From positions 741,760-805,759 of the forward strand of contig JANQPL010000004.1 of the NCBI GenBank assembly GCA_028289425.1: a stretch of DNA of 64,000 bases, in the 5' to 3' direction. The notes under the pieces are model-generated. The model did not search any database. It worked only from the letters and a program-made list of their open reading frames with translations, and was not told where the DNA came from. Of this stretch, positions 8,407 through 17,454 are shown in pieces. Position 1 is the stretch's first letter, and each line of letters opens with the position of its first letter. Made by a program: the position numbers and the translations under genes. The stretch comes from Alphaproteobacteria bacterium (GTDB lineage Bacteria; Pseudomonadota; Alphaproteobacteria; JANQMY01).

Positions 8407-11400
8407 CCCCCCATATTGGAAAAAGCATCCAAAAGTTGCGACGTGGCGGTGCTGGGGTCAGCGGCCCTGTTTTTGTAGAGGGCGTCACCGAAAATAATGT
8501 GCGAAAATTGGGTGGGATTTATAGGCAAACAGTCTCCGTCCACGGAGCCCTTGCAAAGTTTCAGGCAAGGTTCGCTTACCGGTCCGAATGTGGAAAACGA
8601 ACACACCGGCTTGTTCCATTTAATTTCCAGTTTGGTGGAATCTTTTTCTCCGCTACCAAAAAACAGAATCGGTCGGGCCTCTGCATTTCCCGCATTCTTT
8701 CTTGCAAAATCAGTGTAGTGGGAGAACGCAAAGCCGTCGAAGCTATGCTGATCTTTGGCCTTGTATCTCCGTATCCCGGCGAAGGCAAAAGACTTGGCCA
8801 TTTCTTTCAAATCACTCGCAAAAGTCTCGCCCTTATCAAAAATGACAAGTTTTGACCCTTCGCATCTGACCAGGTCGCCTTCCTGATTGCATTGTCCCCT
8901 GCCGGGATCGTACAGGTCCGTTCTGGTGCCGCCACGGAAACAATCGCAATGACCCTCCCACAATGGCGCTTTGTTGACAGGGAATTTTGCTTCAGCACCA
9001 TCGAACCAAACGGTGACTTTGCCCAAATTCGAATGGATGGCCCGTGTCCAATTGACCAGGCCGTAGGCGGCGGCCCGTGGTTGCCTGTTGGCGAAAGGAG
9101 TCGACGTTGCCAGAAGATAGGCTTTTATGTCGACGCCGGTTTCCAGCGATTTTTGGTCTTCATCGCCATTGGTCGCAGAAGGGCGCGACGCGCGAAGGTT
9201 GGTGATCAGTGCCCCAACCAGAGGTGCCGCCCAGGACGAACCGCAAGACCTCAGTCTTGCGCCCGATATGCCTTTGCCGTCTACCACATCGAAATCCGCG
9301 CTCACCAGCCCGCAGCCTGGTGCAACCAAATAGCGTTCGACAGCCAGACCGTGATTACGGGTTAAATGTGCCGGGGACAAACCGTTCATCTTTTCATTGG
9401 CCGCCGCAACGATTAGCGCATGATTGCTTCCCGCCTCGCTAGGGAAGCAAGCTGTCGGTGACCTTTGGTAGGCATAGGTACTCTTGGGGTTACATTGAAT
9501 CTTCGTCTGGTCGACGTTCGGATCGCATTTGTAAGGTGCCGCAACAACTGTCAGATGATTGGCGGCAGCTTTGTCAAACGTTTCGAGCAAGTGAGCAAGC
9601 CAATCCCTTATGTCATCAAATGGTGGGGTGAGCTTGTTGGTTTTACAGATCCTTGGCGGGTCGTAGACCAAAACGCTGGTGAATTGTTCATGACTTTGCA
9701 TGACCTGCCCGAGTTTCATGCCGTCGTACTCGTCAATTGGGAACGACTGCAGGTATTGGCTATATCCGACGGGGCTTGAGACGATCGGAATTGGAGCCGT
9801 TTGATGGCCCGCGCCGCCCCAACGAATATTACCTTGGTGAAAAGACCCCGAAACCAACCCGGCGGCGAACAGCGTATGTCCCGGGTCATCTTCTTTTTCG
9901 TCTCCTTTCGGTGGAGATCTGGTGATCATTGCGAGATCGCCGCCACCAATCTCTCGATCGGGACTGATGTAGACATGCTTGAGGTCAGCGACATTGAATT
10001 CAGAATGTACGGGCCCAGACTGTAGTTCCATTGGCATGGAATCGTCATTGCGGGCGGCATGGACGGCGCGAAAACTCTGAAGTCTCTTGTTGTATTGGCC
10101 ACGGTGCCACAATGTCCCGTCCACAATTCGCAATTCGTCAGAACGATTGCTTCCGTTGCCGGCGCCGGTGCTGCCGTGTTTTAACGTCTTCGGCCATCCC
10201 GCCTTTTTTTGCATCAGATCGTGGGTTCTCTCCAACTTACTCTTGATGCAATCCTCATCGCAGGTCTCGTCGTTCTCGGTGTTCCCTTGCAGGGGGTTGC
10301 CGCCCGTTTCGTCAATGATGCGGATCCCCGGCCGGCGATAGGCCTCGTGACGCAATTGGGGATTGATCTCCAGCAGGTACTGGCTCATGTCTTCGGCCAG
10401 GGAGGCGGCCTGCCCGGCGGGCAGATCGACCGACAGAGTTACCTCATAGTGATCGATCGCAGCGTCGTATTTATACTGATGAAGTTGACCGGTACCGCCT
10501 GGTGCGGCCGCCAACGAAGAACCCTCGATCAGCTCGGCACAGCCGCTCTTATATCCGATGGCTTTGCAAACAGCGGCAAGCTCCTGGTCGGAAGGGCGAG
10601 TGATTGGGCGGCGCAGGAGACGATCTTGAAAACTTGCCCGCGCAACGTTCGTAATCAGGGTCTTCTGCGGCAAAACATAGAGTTTGGCTGGTAACAAAAC
10701 CTGTGAACCGTCGGTGGCGTTCGAACGTGCGGACACGCCTTCAACGAGGTCGTTTGCAGACTGAAGGGCGATGGGGTCGGTGACCGGCGGTCTAATCCGC
10801 GTCGCGAACAGCTCGTCAAGCGGGTCTTTCCTGAACCCGGCTTGATTGGGGACGCCCGGCAAAGCGTCGGGCGTGCATTGATGAAGCCGTGCCAGCATTT
10901 GAATCGCGTAACGGAGGGGGTAGCGACCCTTCACATAGAAATGTACCGGTGTTGACCCAGCGGAGTCCTCATATTTCATGCTGGTCTTCGAATTCGAAGG
11001 AATTGTCGGACAAATGAATTGATTGTTCTCGCGGGATTGGCGAAGGGCGCCAACGAGCTGCTTGCTGATAGTGCCCGTCTCTTTCCAACCTAGTCGTGCT
11101 TCGACCGACTTGATGGCATTCCTGACAAGGAACTCAGATGTTTCGGCCTTCACCGGCACGTCATATCCGACGGCGTAACCGAAAGAATGGAGAAGCTCGA
11201 GCGTTTCCTGGGCAAGTTCAGGCCGGTCGCCGGTCTTGAAGGCATCTTCCGGCCAATCCAGCACATATTGGGCGAACGACTTTTCCGCCCCCAGGCACAA
11301 CGCAGCCAACATAATCAGAGTAGAGATGAATGCTGTTCTTTGCAGTGCTTCCCAGTTGCAGAGACCGAACAGGTGCATTGTATCCGAGGGAGAATGCGTT

Positions 11401-11432
11401 TTCCGATAACAACCCATCTCATGTTTACTCAT
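8403..11432 (-). CDS. Subtilase-like (S8) protein with N-terminal peptidoglycan-binding-like region
   Basis: A 1009-residue exported protein (hydrophobic segment FISTLIMLAALCLGAEKSFA, residues ~35-54). Residues ~75-135 (ETLELLHSFGYAVGYDVPVK, later TGTISKQLVGALRQ) resemble a PG_binding_1 repeat. Subtilisin signatures are present but diverged: His519 in DPGHTLFAAGLVSG (compare HGTHVAGIIAG) and Ser733 in GSSWAAPLVGAL (compare GTSMAAPHVAG), with LIVAAANE before it. The catalytic Asp is less clear; D438 (RIVDGT) and D374 (IRIIDETGG) are candidates. Residues ~800-1009 are Cys-rich and unassigned. The start could be an internal ATG at residue 19, because no good ribosome binding site precedes the first. 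It lies 27 bases after the PPC membrane gene and overlaps the trypsin-like gene by four bases. Confidence 0.7.
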   Translation of the reverse strand: MSKHEMGCYRKTHSPSDTMHLFGLCNWEALQRTAFISTLIMLAALCLGAEKSFAQYVLDWPEDAFKTGDRPELAQETLELLHSFGYAVGYDVPVKAETSEFLVRNAIKSVEARLGWKETGTISKQLVGALRQSRENNQFICPTIPSNSKTSMKYEDSAGSTPVHFYVKGRYPLRYAIQMLARLHQCTPDALPGVPNQAGFRKDPLDELFATRIRPPVTDPIALQSANDLVEGVSARSNATDGSQVLLPAKLYVLPQKTLITNVARASFQDRLLRRPITRPSDQELAAVCKAIGYKSGCAELIEGSSLAAAPGGTGQLHQYKYDAAIDHYEVTLSVDLPAGQAASLAEDMSQYLLEINPQLRHEAYRRPGIRIIDETGGNPLQGNTENDETCDEDCIKSKLERTHDLMQKKAGWPKTLKHGSTGAGNGSNRSDELRIVDGTLWHRGQYNKRLQSFRAVHAARNDDSMPMELQSGPVHSEFNVADLKHVYISPDREIGGGDLAMITRSPPKGDEKEDDPGHTLFAAGLVSGSFHQGNIRWGGAGHQTAPIPIVSSPVGYSQYLQSFPIDEYDGMKLGQVMQSHEQFTSVLVYDPPRICKTNKLTPPFDDIRDWLAHLLETFDKAAANHLTVVAAPYKCDPNVDQTKIQCNPKSTYAYQRSPTACFPSEAGSNHALIVAAANEKMNGLSPAHLTRNHGLAVERYLVAPGCGLVSADFDVVDGKGISGARLRSCGSSWAAPLVGALITNLRASRPSATNGDEDQKSLETGVDIKAYLLATSTPFANRQPRAAAYGLVNWTRAIHSNLGKVTVWFDGAEAKFPVNKAPLWEGHCDCFRGGTRTDLYDPGRGQCNQEGDLVRCEGSKLVIFDKGETFASDLKEMAKSFAFAGIRRYKAKDQHSFDGFAFSHYTDFARKNAGNAEARPILFFGSGEKDSTKLEIKWNKPVCSFSTFGPVSEPCLKLCKGSVDGDCLPINPTQFSHIIFGDALYKNRAADPSTATSQLLDAFSNMGG

Positions 11433-11459
11433 TCAATGTGGTGAAAAGATTTCCTCATA

Positions 11460-12650
11460 TTATTGGGGCTGCTCAGGCCGCGCGTACTGGGCCGGGTCCG
11501 GACAAGAGCCGTCGGCGTCCGCAACTCTGAGTTCGACGAACATGTCAAATTCGGTATCATCTGAAAACGCACGCACTTTGAGGCCAAATCGGGTGCTTTC
11601 AGATCCGTTTGCACTTGGCACTGTCCAAACGATGCGGGACCCGAGATCTTCTTCCCCACGATCGTCATTCGTCTCGAGCACCGCATTGCGGTCGTCCAAC
11701 AATTCGATGAAGGTATCTCTGAACCGCGGATGAGTGTTGCTCAAACCGAGCGGCGTTACATCGATGATCAGGCAGGTTGGCGCGTCATTTGGCGCCACCT
11801 CGATCAGGAAATCTCCATCGGTGCCATCGGCCTGCGTTTTCCCGTCATAACTAAATATGGCTGTGTCTTCCGCCAAGGACAGGCGTGTGGAACGGTTCTC
11901 AGGCGTATTGTCGATGGAGACGTCCGTTATCTTCACGTCAAATGATTGCCTCGCTGCCAGCTCACCGCTGTCGGAGATATTCTGAACGACAATATAGTAT
12001 TTCCCCGGCTCCAGAGACTCTTCGATGCGAGAGTTCAAGTCCTGTCCCCCGTCATCGTTGGAGGCAACGCTCAACAGATCGTCCGGATCTTCTCCTTTAT
12101 AGAGCTCCGTAAACGGATCGCCGTGTGAGGCGGCCATCACGTCAATGCGCAACCGAGCCGGTCTTTTGAGTTCGAAGAAAGCGGCGCCCACCTTGTTCTC
12201 CAGCAGGAGTTGACCCTCATAGGAAAGGTCGGACTCCAACTCCAACTCCCGCGCCGTCTCTATGGATTGCTCAAGTTGCGCGCGCAGATTTTCGTCACCA
12301 TCGCCGCGCGTGCCTTGATCATCGCCTCTCGGCCCGACACCGCCGATGTTGAGATTGTCTCCCATCACCGCGACCACGGCGAAGACACCGAGAATGGCAA
12401 TGGCCGCACCTTGCGCAGCATTCCCAGTGGTGTTTTGAGGGTGCGCGAGCCAAATGATGCCGATCAAGGCGGCGACCGCGGCGAAAAAGAGGGCGTAGTC
12501 CGCTTGAACACAGATGTTTTCGGCGATGCAAAGCGTCTCATCATCCGTCACGAGCGCTGACGCGATCGCCAACCCGACGCACACAAAGAATGCAATGATC
12601 AATAAGATGCCGCTGAGCGACGCGCGCCCCGAACTGGCTTCGCTTGACAT
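11460..12650 (-). CDS. Membrane protein with tandem PPC-like domains
   Basis: A 396-residue protein, starting at the ATG five bases after GGGGG rather than the upstream GTG. Three transmembrane helices lie in the first ~100 residues (GILLIIAFFVCVGLAIASAL, DYALFFAAVAALIGIIWLA, GAAIAILGVFAVVAVMG). Then comes a Glu-rich linker and two beta domains with the same internal pattern: FTELYKGEDPDDLLSVASND followed by GGQDLNSRI, and FIELLDDRNAVLETNDDRGE followed by EDLGSRI. This looks like the pre-peptidase C-terminal (PPC) fold, in which a 'D.yl.L.d..G..la.nDD.g...s.i' core is typical. PPC domains usually sit on secreted proteases; here they are on a separate membrane anchor that begins an operon with two protease genes, which suggests a scaffold or tether. 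Confidence 0.65.
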   Translation of the reverse strand: MSSEASSGRASLSGILLIIAFFVCVGLAIASALVTDDETLCIAENICVQADYALFFAAVAALIGIIWLAHPQNTTGNAAQGAAIAILGVFAVVAVMGDNLNIGGVGPRGDDQGTRGDGDENLRAQLEQSIETARELELESDLSYEGQLLLENKVGAAFFELKRPARLRIDVMAASHGDPFTELYKGEDPDDLLSVASNDDGGQDLNSRIEESLEPGKYYIVVQNISDSGELAARQSFDVKITDVSIDNTPENRSTRLSLAEDTAIFSYDGKTQADGTDGDFLIEVAPNDAPTCLIIDVTPLGLSNTHPRFRDTFIELLDDRNAVLETNDDRGEEDLGSRIVWTVPSANGSESTRFGLKVRAFSDDTEFDMFVELRVADADGSCPDPAQYARPEQPQ

Positions 12651-12811
12651 ACTCACCCCCCTGTCAACCCGAATGCAGTAACCCCACTACACATTACTGT
12701 GCCCACAATATCAGTGCAATCAGCAATCGGGAAAGCCGTTTGCACGTCGCTTGAAGGGTTTCAATAGACTGGAAGCGCAACCATTCGGCGCAGACTCAAC
12801 GAGCCTCCCCT

Positions 12812-12923
12812 CAATTCGATCCGCCGGATCGAATTGCCGGCCACCGCTTGCGCGATGTCCGGCGGGCCTCCGCGCAGAGCGCTCCGGCATTCTGCACCTG
12901 CATTTGATCCACAGGATCAAATG
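12812..12923. repeat. Two perfect short hairpins (REP-like)
   Basis: Between the PPC-protein gene and the tRNA are two perfect inverted repeats. The first is 12812-12836, with 11-bp arms (CAATTCGATCC) around a GCC loop. The second is 12901-12923, with 10-bp arms (CATTTGATCC) around an ACA loop. Both share the core TTNGATCC/GGATCNAA and are 64 bases apart. The second is followed by CTTTTT on the plus strand. Paired hairpins with a related stem resemble REP/BIME-type intergenic repeats; a role as terminator or mRNA stabiliser is possible. Confidence 0.5.
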
Positions 12924-12951
12924 CTTTTTCCTTCTGAAAAACCGGCTTGAA

Positions 12952-13028
12952 TGGTAGCGGAGGAGGGACTTGAACCCCCGACACGCGGATTATGATTCCG
13001 CTGCTCTAACCAGCTGAGCTACTCCGCC
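12952..13028 (-). tRNA. tRNA-Met (CAT), elongator type
   Basis: The minus strand folds into a full cloverleaf of 77 bases with an encoded CCA (complement of 12952-12954). The acceptor arm GGCGGAG pairs with CTCCGCT (one G-U pair), with discriminator A. The D arm is AGCTCAGCTGGTTAGAGC. The anticodon arm is GCGGA-ATCATAA-TCCGC, giving CAT. The T arm contains GGTTCAAGTCC. The paired acceptor end and the whole sequence fit elongator tRNA-Met; an initiator would have an unpaired first base, and tRNA-Ile2 (also CAT) has a different body. Confidence 0.93.
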
Positions 13029-13125
13029 CCAATCGGTCGGCCCGCGCCGGCGGGCTGGGAAACCGGGGATGTAAGGCTTTGGCCGGGCCCTGTCAAGAAA
13101 GCCTCAATGCCTGTTGGGCGGCCCC

Positions 13126-14415
13126 TTACCAGCGCTTGGATACCCCCAAGGTAGAGATGTGCCTTTCATAAGTATTTAACGGCACGTTGGAGCTGTTGTC
13201 GTAGTAGCTGTAGCCCAAATCGAGGGATAAGTTCTTAATTTCGCTGGGAAAAATGCCCAGGCTCGCGGTCGCGTCGACGGTGTGGGTGCTGTCCGCCCGG
13301 GTCACCGCAAAGGCGGGCTCGGGCGCATCGTACTCGCTGCGTGTGAACTGATAGGCCAAGTAATAGCGCAGCCACTTATTGGCCCCTTGCCAGGCCACCC
13401 GGGGGCCGTGGGCCAAGTTGGAATTCACATCGTCATCGGCTTCTTCCGTGCGGATCTGATAGCCGGTCGACAAGCGGCCGGGGCCGACCGCGTAATTCAC
13501 GCCGGCAAATCCGTAAGCGAGAAAGCCATCGCGCCCTGTGGTGGTGAAATAGTCTTGGCCCTGAATGCCTGACGATGCTTCGATGCTCCAACTGTCGTCC
13601 AGGGCGTAACCGGCACTAATGTCCGACCCGTAGGTCATGCGGTAGAGCGCGCCGCCAAATGTCTGGCCGCTGACCCGCGGCAGCAGCGCGAAACTCAGCG
13701 CGTCGCGCTGGAAAACCGGACCGGCAGATATGGACACCGTCTGAGTGTCGAAATCGTCATTTTCGTAGTCGCGATGACTGAGGCTGCCTTGATAGGACAT
13801 GCGCCAATGGGGGCTGAGGGATTGGGAATATCCCGCCAAGGCTGACGCAGAAAACCCAAAGGAATCTTCTTCCAGGCTTGAATCGGACAGAGAAAAAGGC
13901 AAGCCGAAGGCGGTAATTTCGCTGTCGCTGGGGCCGGACCGCACATTGGAATCATAGATGGTGCCAAGGCTTATCCGCGCATACCACGGTTTTTGGGCAT
14001 CGAGCGCCGCAATGGCCCGTTCGATATTGCCGCGCACACCTGGGGGCGGATCGGACTCCAGCACATCTTGATAGGCAGCGCGTGCTTCCGAGTCCCGGCC
14101 TTCGGCGTGGTAGCTTGCCGCGATTTCCGCTTTGGCTTGATCCGCAGTCGGATCAATTTCCAGCACGGACTTATAGGCGCGGCGCGCCTCGGTGAACTTT
14201 CCTTGCCCGGCCTTACACTGCCCCAGCAGAAACAGCACATCCACGTCTTGGGTGTCGGCCGGATAATGCGTTTCCAACACATCGCAGGCTTGTTTGTATT
14301 CTTTCATGGTGTTGTGGGCCATGGCCAGAAAGCGCGGATCCGCCGTGTCGGCAAAAACGCGTGCCGAGCTTGCGATCAGCGCGGCGAAGACAAGGGCCGA
14401 TGCGTATCTGCTCAT
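13126..14415 (-). CDS. Slam-like TPR/outer-membrane beta-barrel protein
   Basis: A 429-residue protein with a signal peptide (MSRYASALVFAALIASSARVFA). Residues ~25-150 contain TPR-type helices (DVLFLLGQCKAGQGKFTEAR, AEIAASYHAEGRDSEARAAY). From about residue 158 (WYARISLGTIYDSNVRSGPS) to the end it shows alternating aromatic/polar beta strands and finishes in the aromatic residue W (ISTLGVSKRW), an outer-membrane barrel signature. N-terminal TPR plus a C-terminal barrel is the architecture of surface lipoprotein assembly modulators (Slam, DUF560), which move TbpB-like proteins to the cell surface. The upstream gene, overlapping by ATGA, encodes just such a TbpB-like C-terminus, supporting a Slam-substrate pair. 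Confidence 0.7.
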   Translation of the reverse strand: MSRYASALVFAALIASSARVFADTADPRFLAMAHNTMKEYKQACDVLETHYPADTQDVDVLFLLGQCKAGQGKFTEARRAYKSVLEIDPTADQAKAEIAASYHAEGRDSEARAAYQDVLESDPPPGVRGNIERAIAALDAQKPWYARISLGTIYDSNVRSGPSDSEITAFGLPFSLSDSSLEEDSFGFSASALAGYSQSLSPHWRMSYQGSLSHRDYENDDFDTQTVSISAGPVFQRDALSFALLPRVSGQTFGGALYRMTYGSDISAGYALDDSWSIEASSGIQGQDYFTTTGRDGFLAYGFAGVNYAVGPGRLSTGYQIRTEEADDDVNSNLAHGPRVAWQGANKWLRYYLAYQFTRSEYDAPEPAFAVTRADSTHTVDATASLGIFPSEIKNLSLDLGYSYYDNSSNVPLNTYERHISTLGVSKRW

Positions 14416-17291
14416 TGCTTTTGCCCCGCAAACACACCCTGCACCGTCACGTCTGCATCGCCGGCATTGAAAGCGCCGCCCACTTCTTCCGCAACGCCGG
14501 GCGTGCCGAAGAAACGCCCTTCGCCGCTGCCCGTGATACCTGAAAAGCCGCCCGTGCCGTTGAGGTCAAAGTCAATCGCCCCGTCCGGCGTGATTACGCC
14601 ATTGTCCACATCGAGGATCTCCGGCGGCATTGGGTTGCCGACCGCGCCGATGGCAAAGGTTCCGTCTACGGTGTCTCCGCCGAAATCCACGTCCAAATCG
14701 ACCGTGCCGGTGATGTCGAAATGGCCATCTGTGCCGATACTTGAATCATATCCGGAGCCGGCAATGGGCCCTTGATAGTTGGCCGTCGCACTGGTGGGCA
14801 ATTGGGCTTTCGACAGGGCGCTGTCGCCGAAAACGAAACTGATATTGGCGATGGCTTGATCGCGCGAAGCAGGCGGACCCGGGTCGATGTTGTCGAGATC
14901 CGCGCGAAAGCGCCCCCATCCCACATAGCTGAAGCCCGGCACCAAGCCCGCTTGGGCGGAGCGAAATTTGGGATCGGTCAGCGGCGTTTCGATTTCGGAG
15001 ATAAAGAAATCCTGCGGACCGAACACCGCCACGTTCCTGTCCGCGATGGTGCCAATTTCAAAGGGCCCCGCCATAGCGAATATGCTGCCCACATCAAGCG
15101 AGGCCGTATTTCGATCCGTATTGACCCGGACCATCATGTCGCGGCCGGCATCCGTGGTGCGGCCGCTATCGATCAGGCCACCGCTGTCCCGGTCGATCAA
15201 GAGACCGGCGGCATACCCAACGAAGTCCCTGTCCATGTCTTCCAGCTGGCTTGCCGGCACTTGCCGCAGCAATATGGCCGGGCCGGCATCGCCCGTGTCT
15301 TCGATTTCTAATTGATTGAGGGGAATAGAAGTGGGATCGATGAGGATCGCCGTCGTGGTCACGTCGCCGATCTGACCATCGAAGAGCGACGCGGGAATGC
15401 TCAGGGTTGTGATGATGCGGCCGTCGGTCCCCATGCCATCGCTTTGGCGGTAGTCCAGATCGTCATCTTCCAGGGCCTCTGAATGGCCCACGAACAAGCC
15501 AGTGATCTCGCCCGACGATTGGTTGAGCGTGCCCGCAAAGCTGCCCACATAACTGGATGGAAGGTTGGGGCCGCCTTCCACCGTGCCCACGGCGCCCACG
15601 CGGCCCGTGGACCGGTTGATAAAGACCGTAAGGCCGCCTTCGATGCCTCCTGCCGGGATGAAGTAAACCTCCACCAGCTCACTTGCGGCTGTGACCGCTG
15701 CACCAGTGGTAATATCTGTAAAGTCCGTTGACGGATCGTCTTGCTGTGTGAACAGGTCAGGATCAATGGCAGACCGCCCTGCGATCACGTCGATGTTCGC
15801 ATAAAGACCGGGGGAGTTAAGCAGTTCCGCGACCAAATCCGCCAGCAAACCGGGCGTCACGTTCTCGCCCCCGCGCGCCATTACTTCATTCAGCATCGTC
15901 TGAACAGTTTCTGGATCGACACCCAGTCTTTCGCCCAGAAATTCGGCGAGCATCAGACGCTCTTGTTTGGTTAGGCCGTCGCTCCCAATGGCGTCGCTGA
16001 TAATTTCATCGATATCTTCGAAACGTTCGTTTAACGCGCTCACCTGATCCGGGTTTTGAGCCGGGGCCCTGCCATCCGCACCGCGCTCGAGAAACGGCGA
16101 TATGTAATCGAAGGTGCCCAACGCCTCGACAAACTGTTCCCGCTCGGGCGTGCCCTCTGGCAGCGCATCGATCATTTGCTGCAGAAAGGCCCGGATCTCC
16201 CCGCCGTCTGATTCATACAGCGCTATGAGGCGTTCTGTGAGCTCACCGTTTTCGTCTTTTCCGCTCTGGACAGCCTGCAGCAGTTCTCTGAATTCGTTCA
16301 ACTTGACGAGGACAAGCTCTCCATCGTCTCCGCGTTGGGTCATCACGGTCATCAATTCGAGTTGCATGAGATTTGCCATGGCTTCGGCGCGGCCCGGATG
16401 ACCTTCCGGCAAACTGTCCATGTATGTGGCGAGAACGCGCCGGAAATCTTGGCCGTGTTCTTCGATCAGCGTGGCGATCGCTTCAAGGTCCTTCGGCTCT
16501 TTCTCCATTTCCTGTTCAAGCTGGTTCATGACCGGCAGGATTGGATTGCCGTCTCTATCCGTGACCACGGCGGCGTTGTAGCCGGCAAAGTGTTCATCGC
16601 TGACCAAACCGGCCGCATGTAACCCGGAAATGATTGCCGCCACGCCGGGAGCGCCGAGAATGCTTATGTGCTCAGCTGTCAGCGCGCCGGGGTCATTCCC
16701 GACGAGCTCCAGGACGCCGCTGTCGATAAGCTCTCCCCAATCGAATAGGGCGTACTCGCCGTCCACCTTGATGGTCGGCGTTCTGATCAATGCTTCGAGT
16801 TGATTGAACTCGGACAGGTCGCCGTCGGCGCCTGTCATATCTTCCCACTCGTCTTCGGTCCAATCCGCGCGAACCGCTGCCAGCAAAGAAAGCACGGGAG
16901 CGGCCGCCTCCTCGTAGTTGTCAAGTACTTCGGCGTCGAGTGTGCCGTCCTGCAGATCCTGGAACAGTTGAACGGCCTGCGCGCCCAAAGCCGTCAACTG
17001 GTTCAGGAGTCCATCAAGTCGCGTTTCTCTGCCTTCCACACCTGCCAGAGAAATCACGCGTGCTTCTATGTTGGCTTGTTCTTGTGGGTTGAAATTTGCC
17101 GCGATGTAGGCATCGTCGGCCGCCTCGTCGCGGGTCGTACCTAATGCAGCGTCTTCATAGTACTGGGAGAGCCATTGCGTGGGTGTCTGTGCGGCGGCGA
17201 TTCCAACAGGTGAGATAGCCAACAGAAGGGCGATTGCAATGGCGGCACCGCAAAATCGCGCCCGCTCAAAACTGCTCTGACTTTGCGACAT
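14412..17291 (-). CDS. Large exported protein with TbpB-like C-terminal barrel, probable Slam substrate
   Basis: A ~959-residue protein. I start it at the ATG at 17291 because the signal peptide begins there (MSQSQSSFERARFCGAAIAI, hydrophobic run to GIAAAQ); an in-frame ATG 26 codons upstream is possible. Residues ~30-560 are acidic and largely helical, unlike any family I recognise. The C-terminal ~400 residues contain FSYVGWGRF, TYPIcal of TbpB/hemophilin-type cargo, and end with GEGRFFGTPGVAEEVGGAFN followed by GVFAGQKQ, matching the final 'G.FyGp.A.e.gG.f...GvfgakR' of TbpB beta-barrels. No lipobox Cys follows the signal peptide, so it may be released like hemophilins rather than anchored. 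Its stop overlaps the start of the Slam-like gene. Confidence 0.65.
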   Translation of the reverse strand: MSQSQSSFERARFCGAAIAIALLLAISPVGIAAAQTPTQWLSQYYEDAALGTTRDEAADDAYIAANFNPQEQANIEARVISLAGVEGRETRLDGLLNQLTALGAQAVQLFQDLQDGTLDAEVLDNYEEAAAPVLSLLAAVRADWTEDEWEDMTGADGDLSEFNQLEALIRTPTIKVDGEYALFDWGELIDSGVLELVGNDPGALTAEHISILGAPGVAAIISGLHAAGLVSDEHFAGYNAAVVTDRDGNPILPVMNQLEQEMEKEPKDLEAIATLIEEHGQDFRRVLATYMDSLPEGHPGRAEAMANLMQLELMTVMTQRGDDGELVLVKLNEFRELLQAVQSGKDENGELTERLIALYESDGGEIRAFLQQMIDALPEGTPEREQFVEALGTFDYISPFLERGADGRAPAQNPDQVSALNERFEDIDEIISDAIGSDGLTKQERLMLAEFLGERLGVDPETVQTMLNEVMARGGENVTPGLLADLVAELLNSPGLYANIDVIAGRSAIDPDLFTQQDDPSTDFTDITTGAAVTAASELVEVYFIPAGGIEGGLTVFINRSTGRVGAVGTVEGGPNLPSSYVGSFAGTLNQSSGEITGLFVGHSEALEDDDLDYRQSDGMGTDGRIITTLSIPASLFDGQIGDVTTTAILIDPTSIPLNQLEIEDTGDAGPAILLRQVPASQLEDMDRDFVGYAAGLLIDRDSGGLIDSGRTTDAGRDMMVRVNTDRNTASLDVGSIFAMAGPFEIGTIADRNVAVFGPQDFFISEIETPLTDPKFRSAQAGLVPGFSYVGWGRFRADLDNIDPGPPASRDQAIANISFVFGDSALSKAQLPTSATANYQGPIAGSGYDSSIGTDGHFDITGTVDLDVDFGGDTVDGTFAIGAVGNPMPPEILDVDNGVITPDGAIDFDLNGTGGFSGITGSGEGRFFGTPGVAEEVGGAFNAGDADVTVQGVFAGQKQ

Positions 17292-17363
17292 CCCCCAATG
17301 CCCCCACTGCATGCGCAACGCAAAACCACGTAAAGTCTCGCAAAATGGCGGCTTTGCCGTAAG

Positions 17364-17375
17364 TGACAAATGTCA
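17364..17375. promoter_or_regulatory. Inverted repeat TGACA-AA-TGTCA upstream of two-component genes
   Basis: TGACAAATGTCA is an inverted repeat with 5-bp arms and a two-base spacer. It lies 79 bases before the histidine kinase ATG and 73 bases upstream of the divergent TbpB-like gene start. NarL/LuxR-type response regulators commonly bind short inverted repeats of this size, so it is a candidate site for the regulator encoded at 18674. This is inference from position and symmetry. Confidence 0.35.
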
Positions 17376-17454
17376 TGGTTTTCATTTGCCGTGGGGCCCA
17401 TACTCTTTTTGAAGCGTTCGAACGGCCTCATTCAGGGAAATCCGCGTTGGGCAA

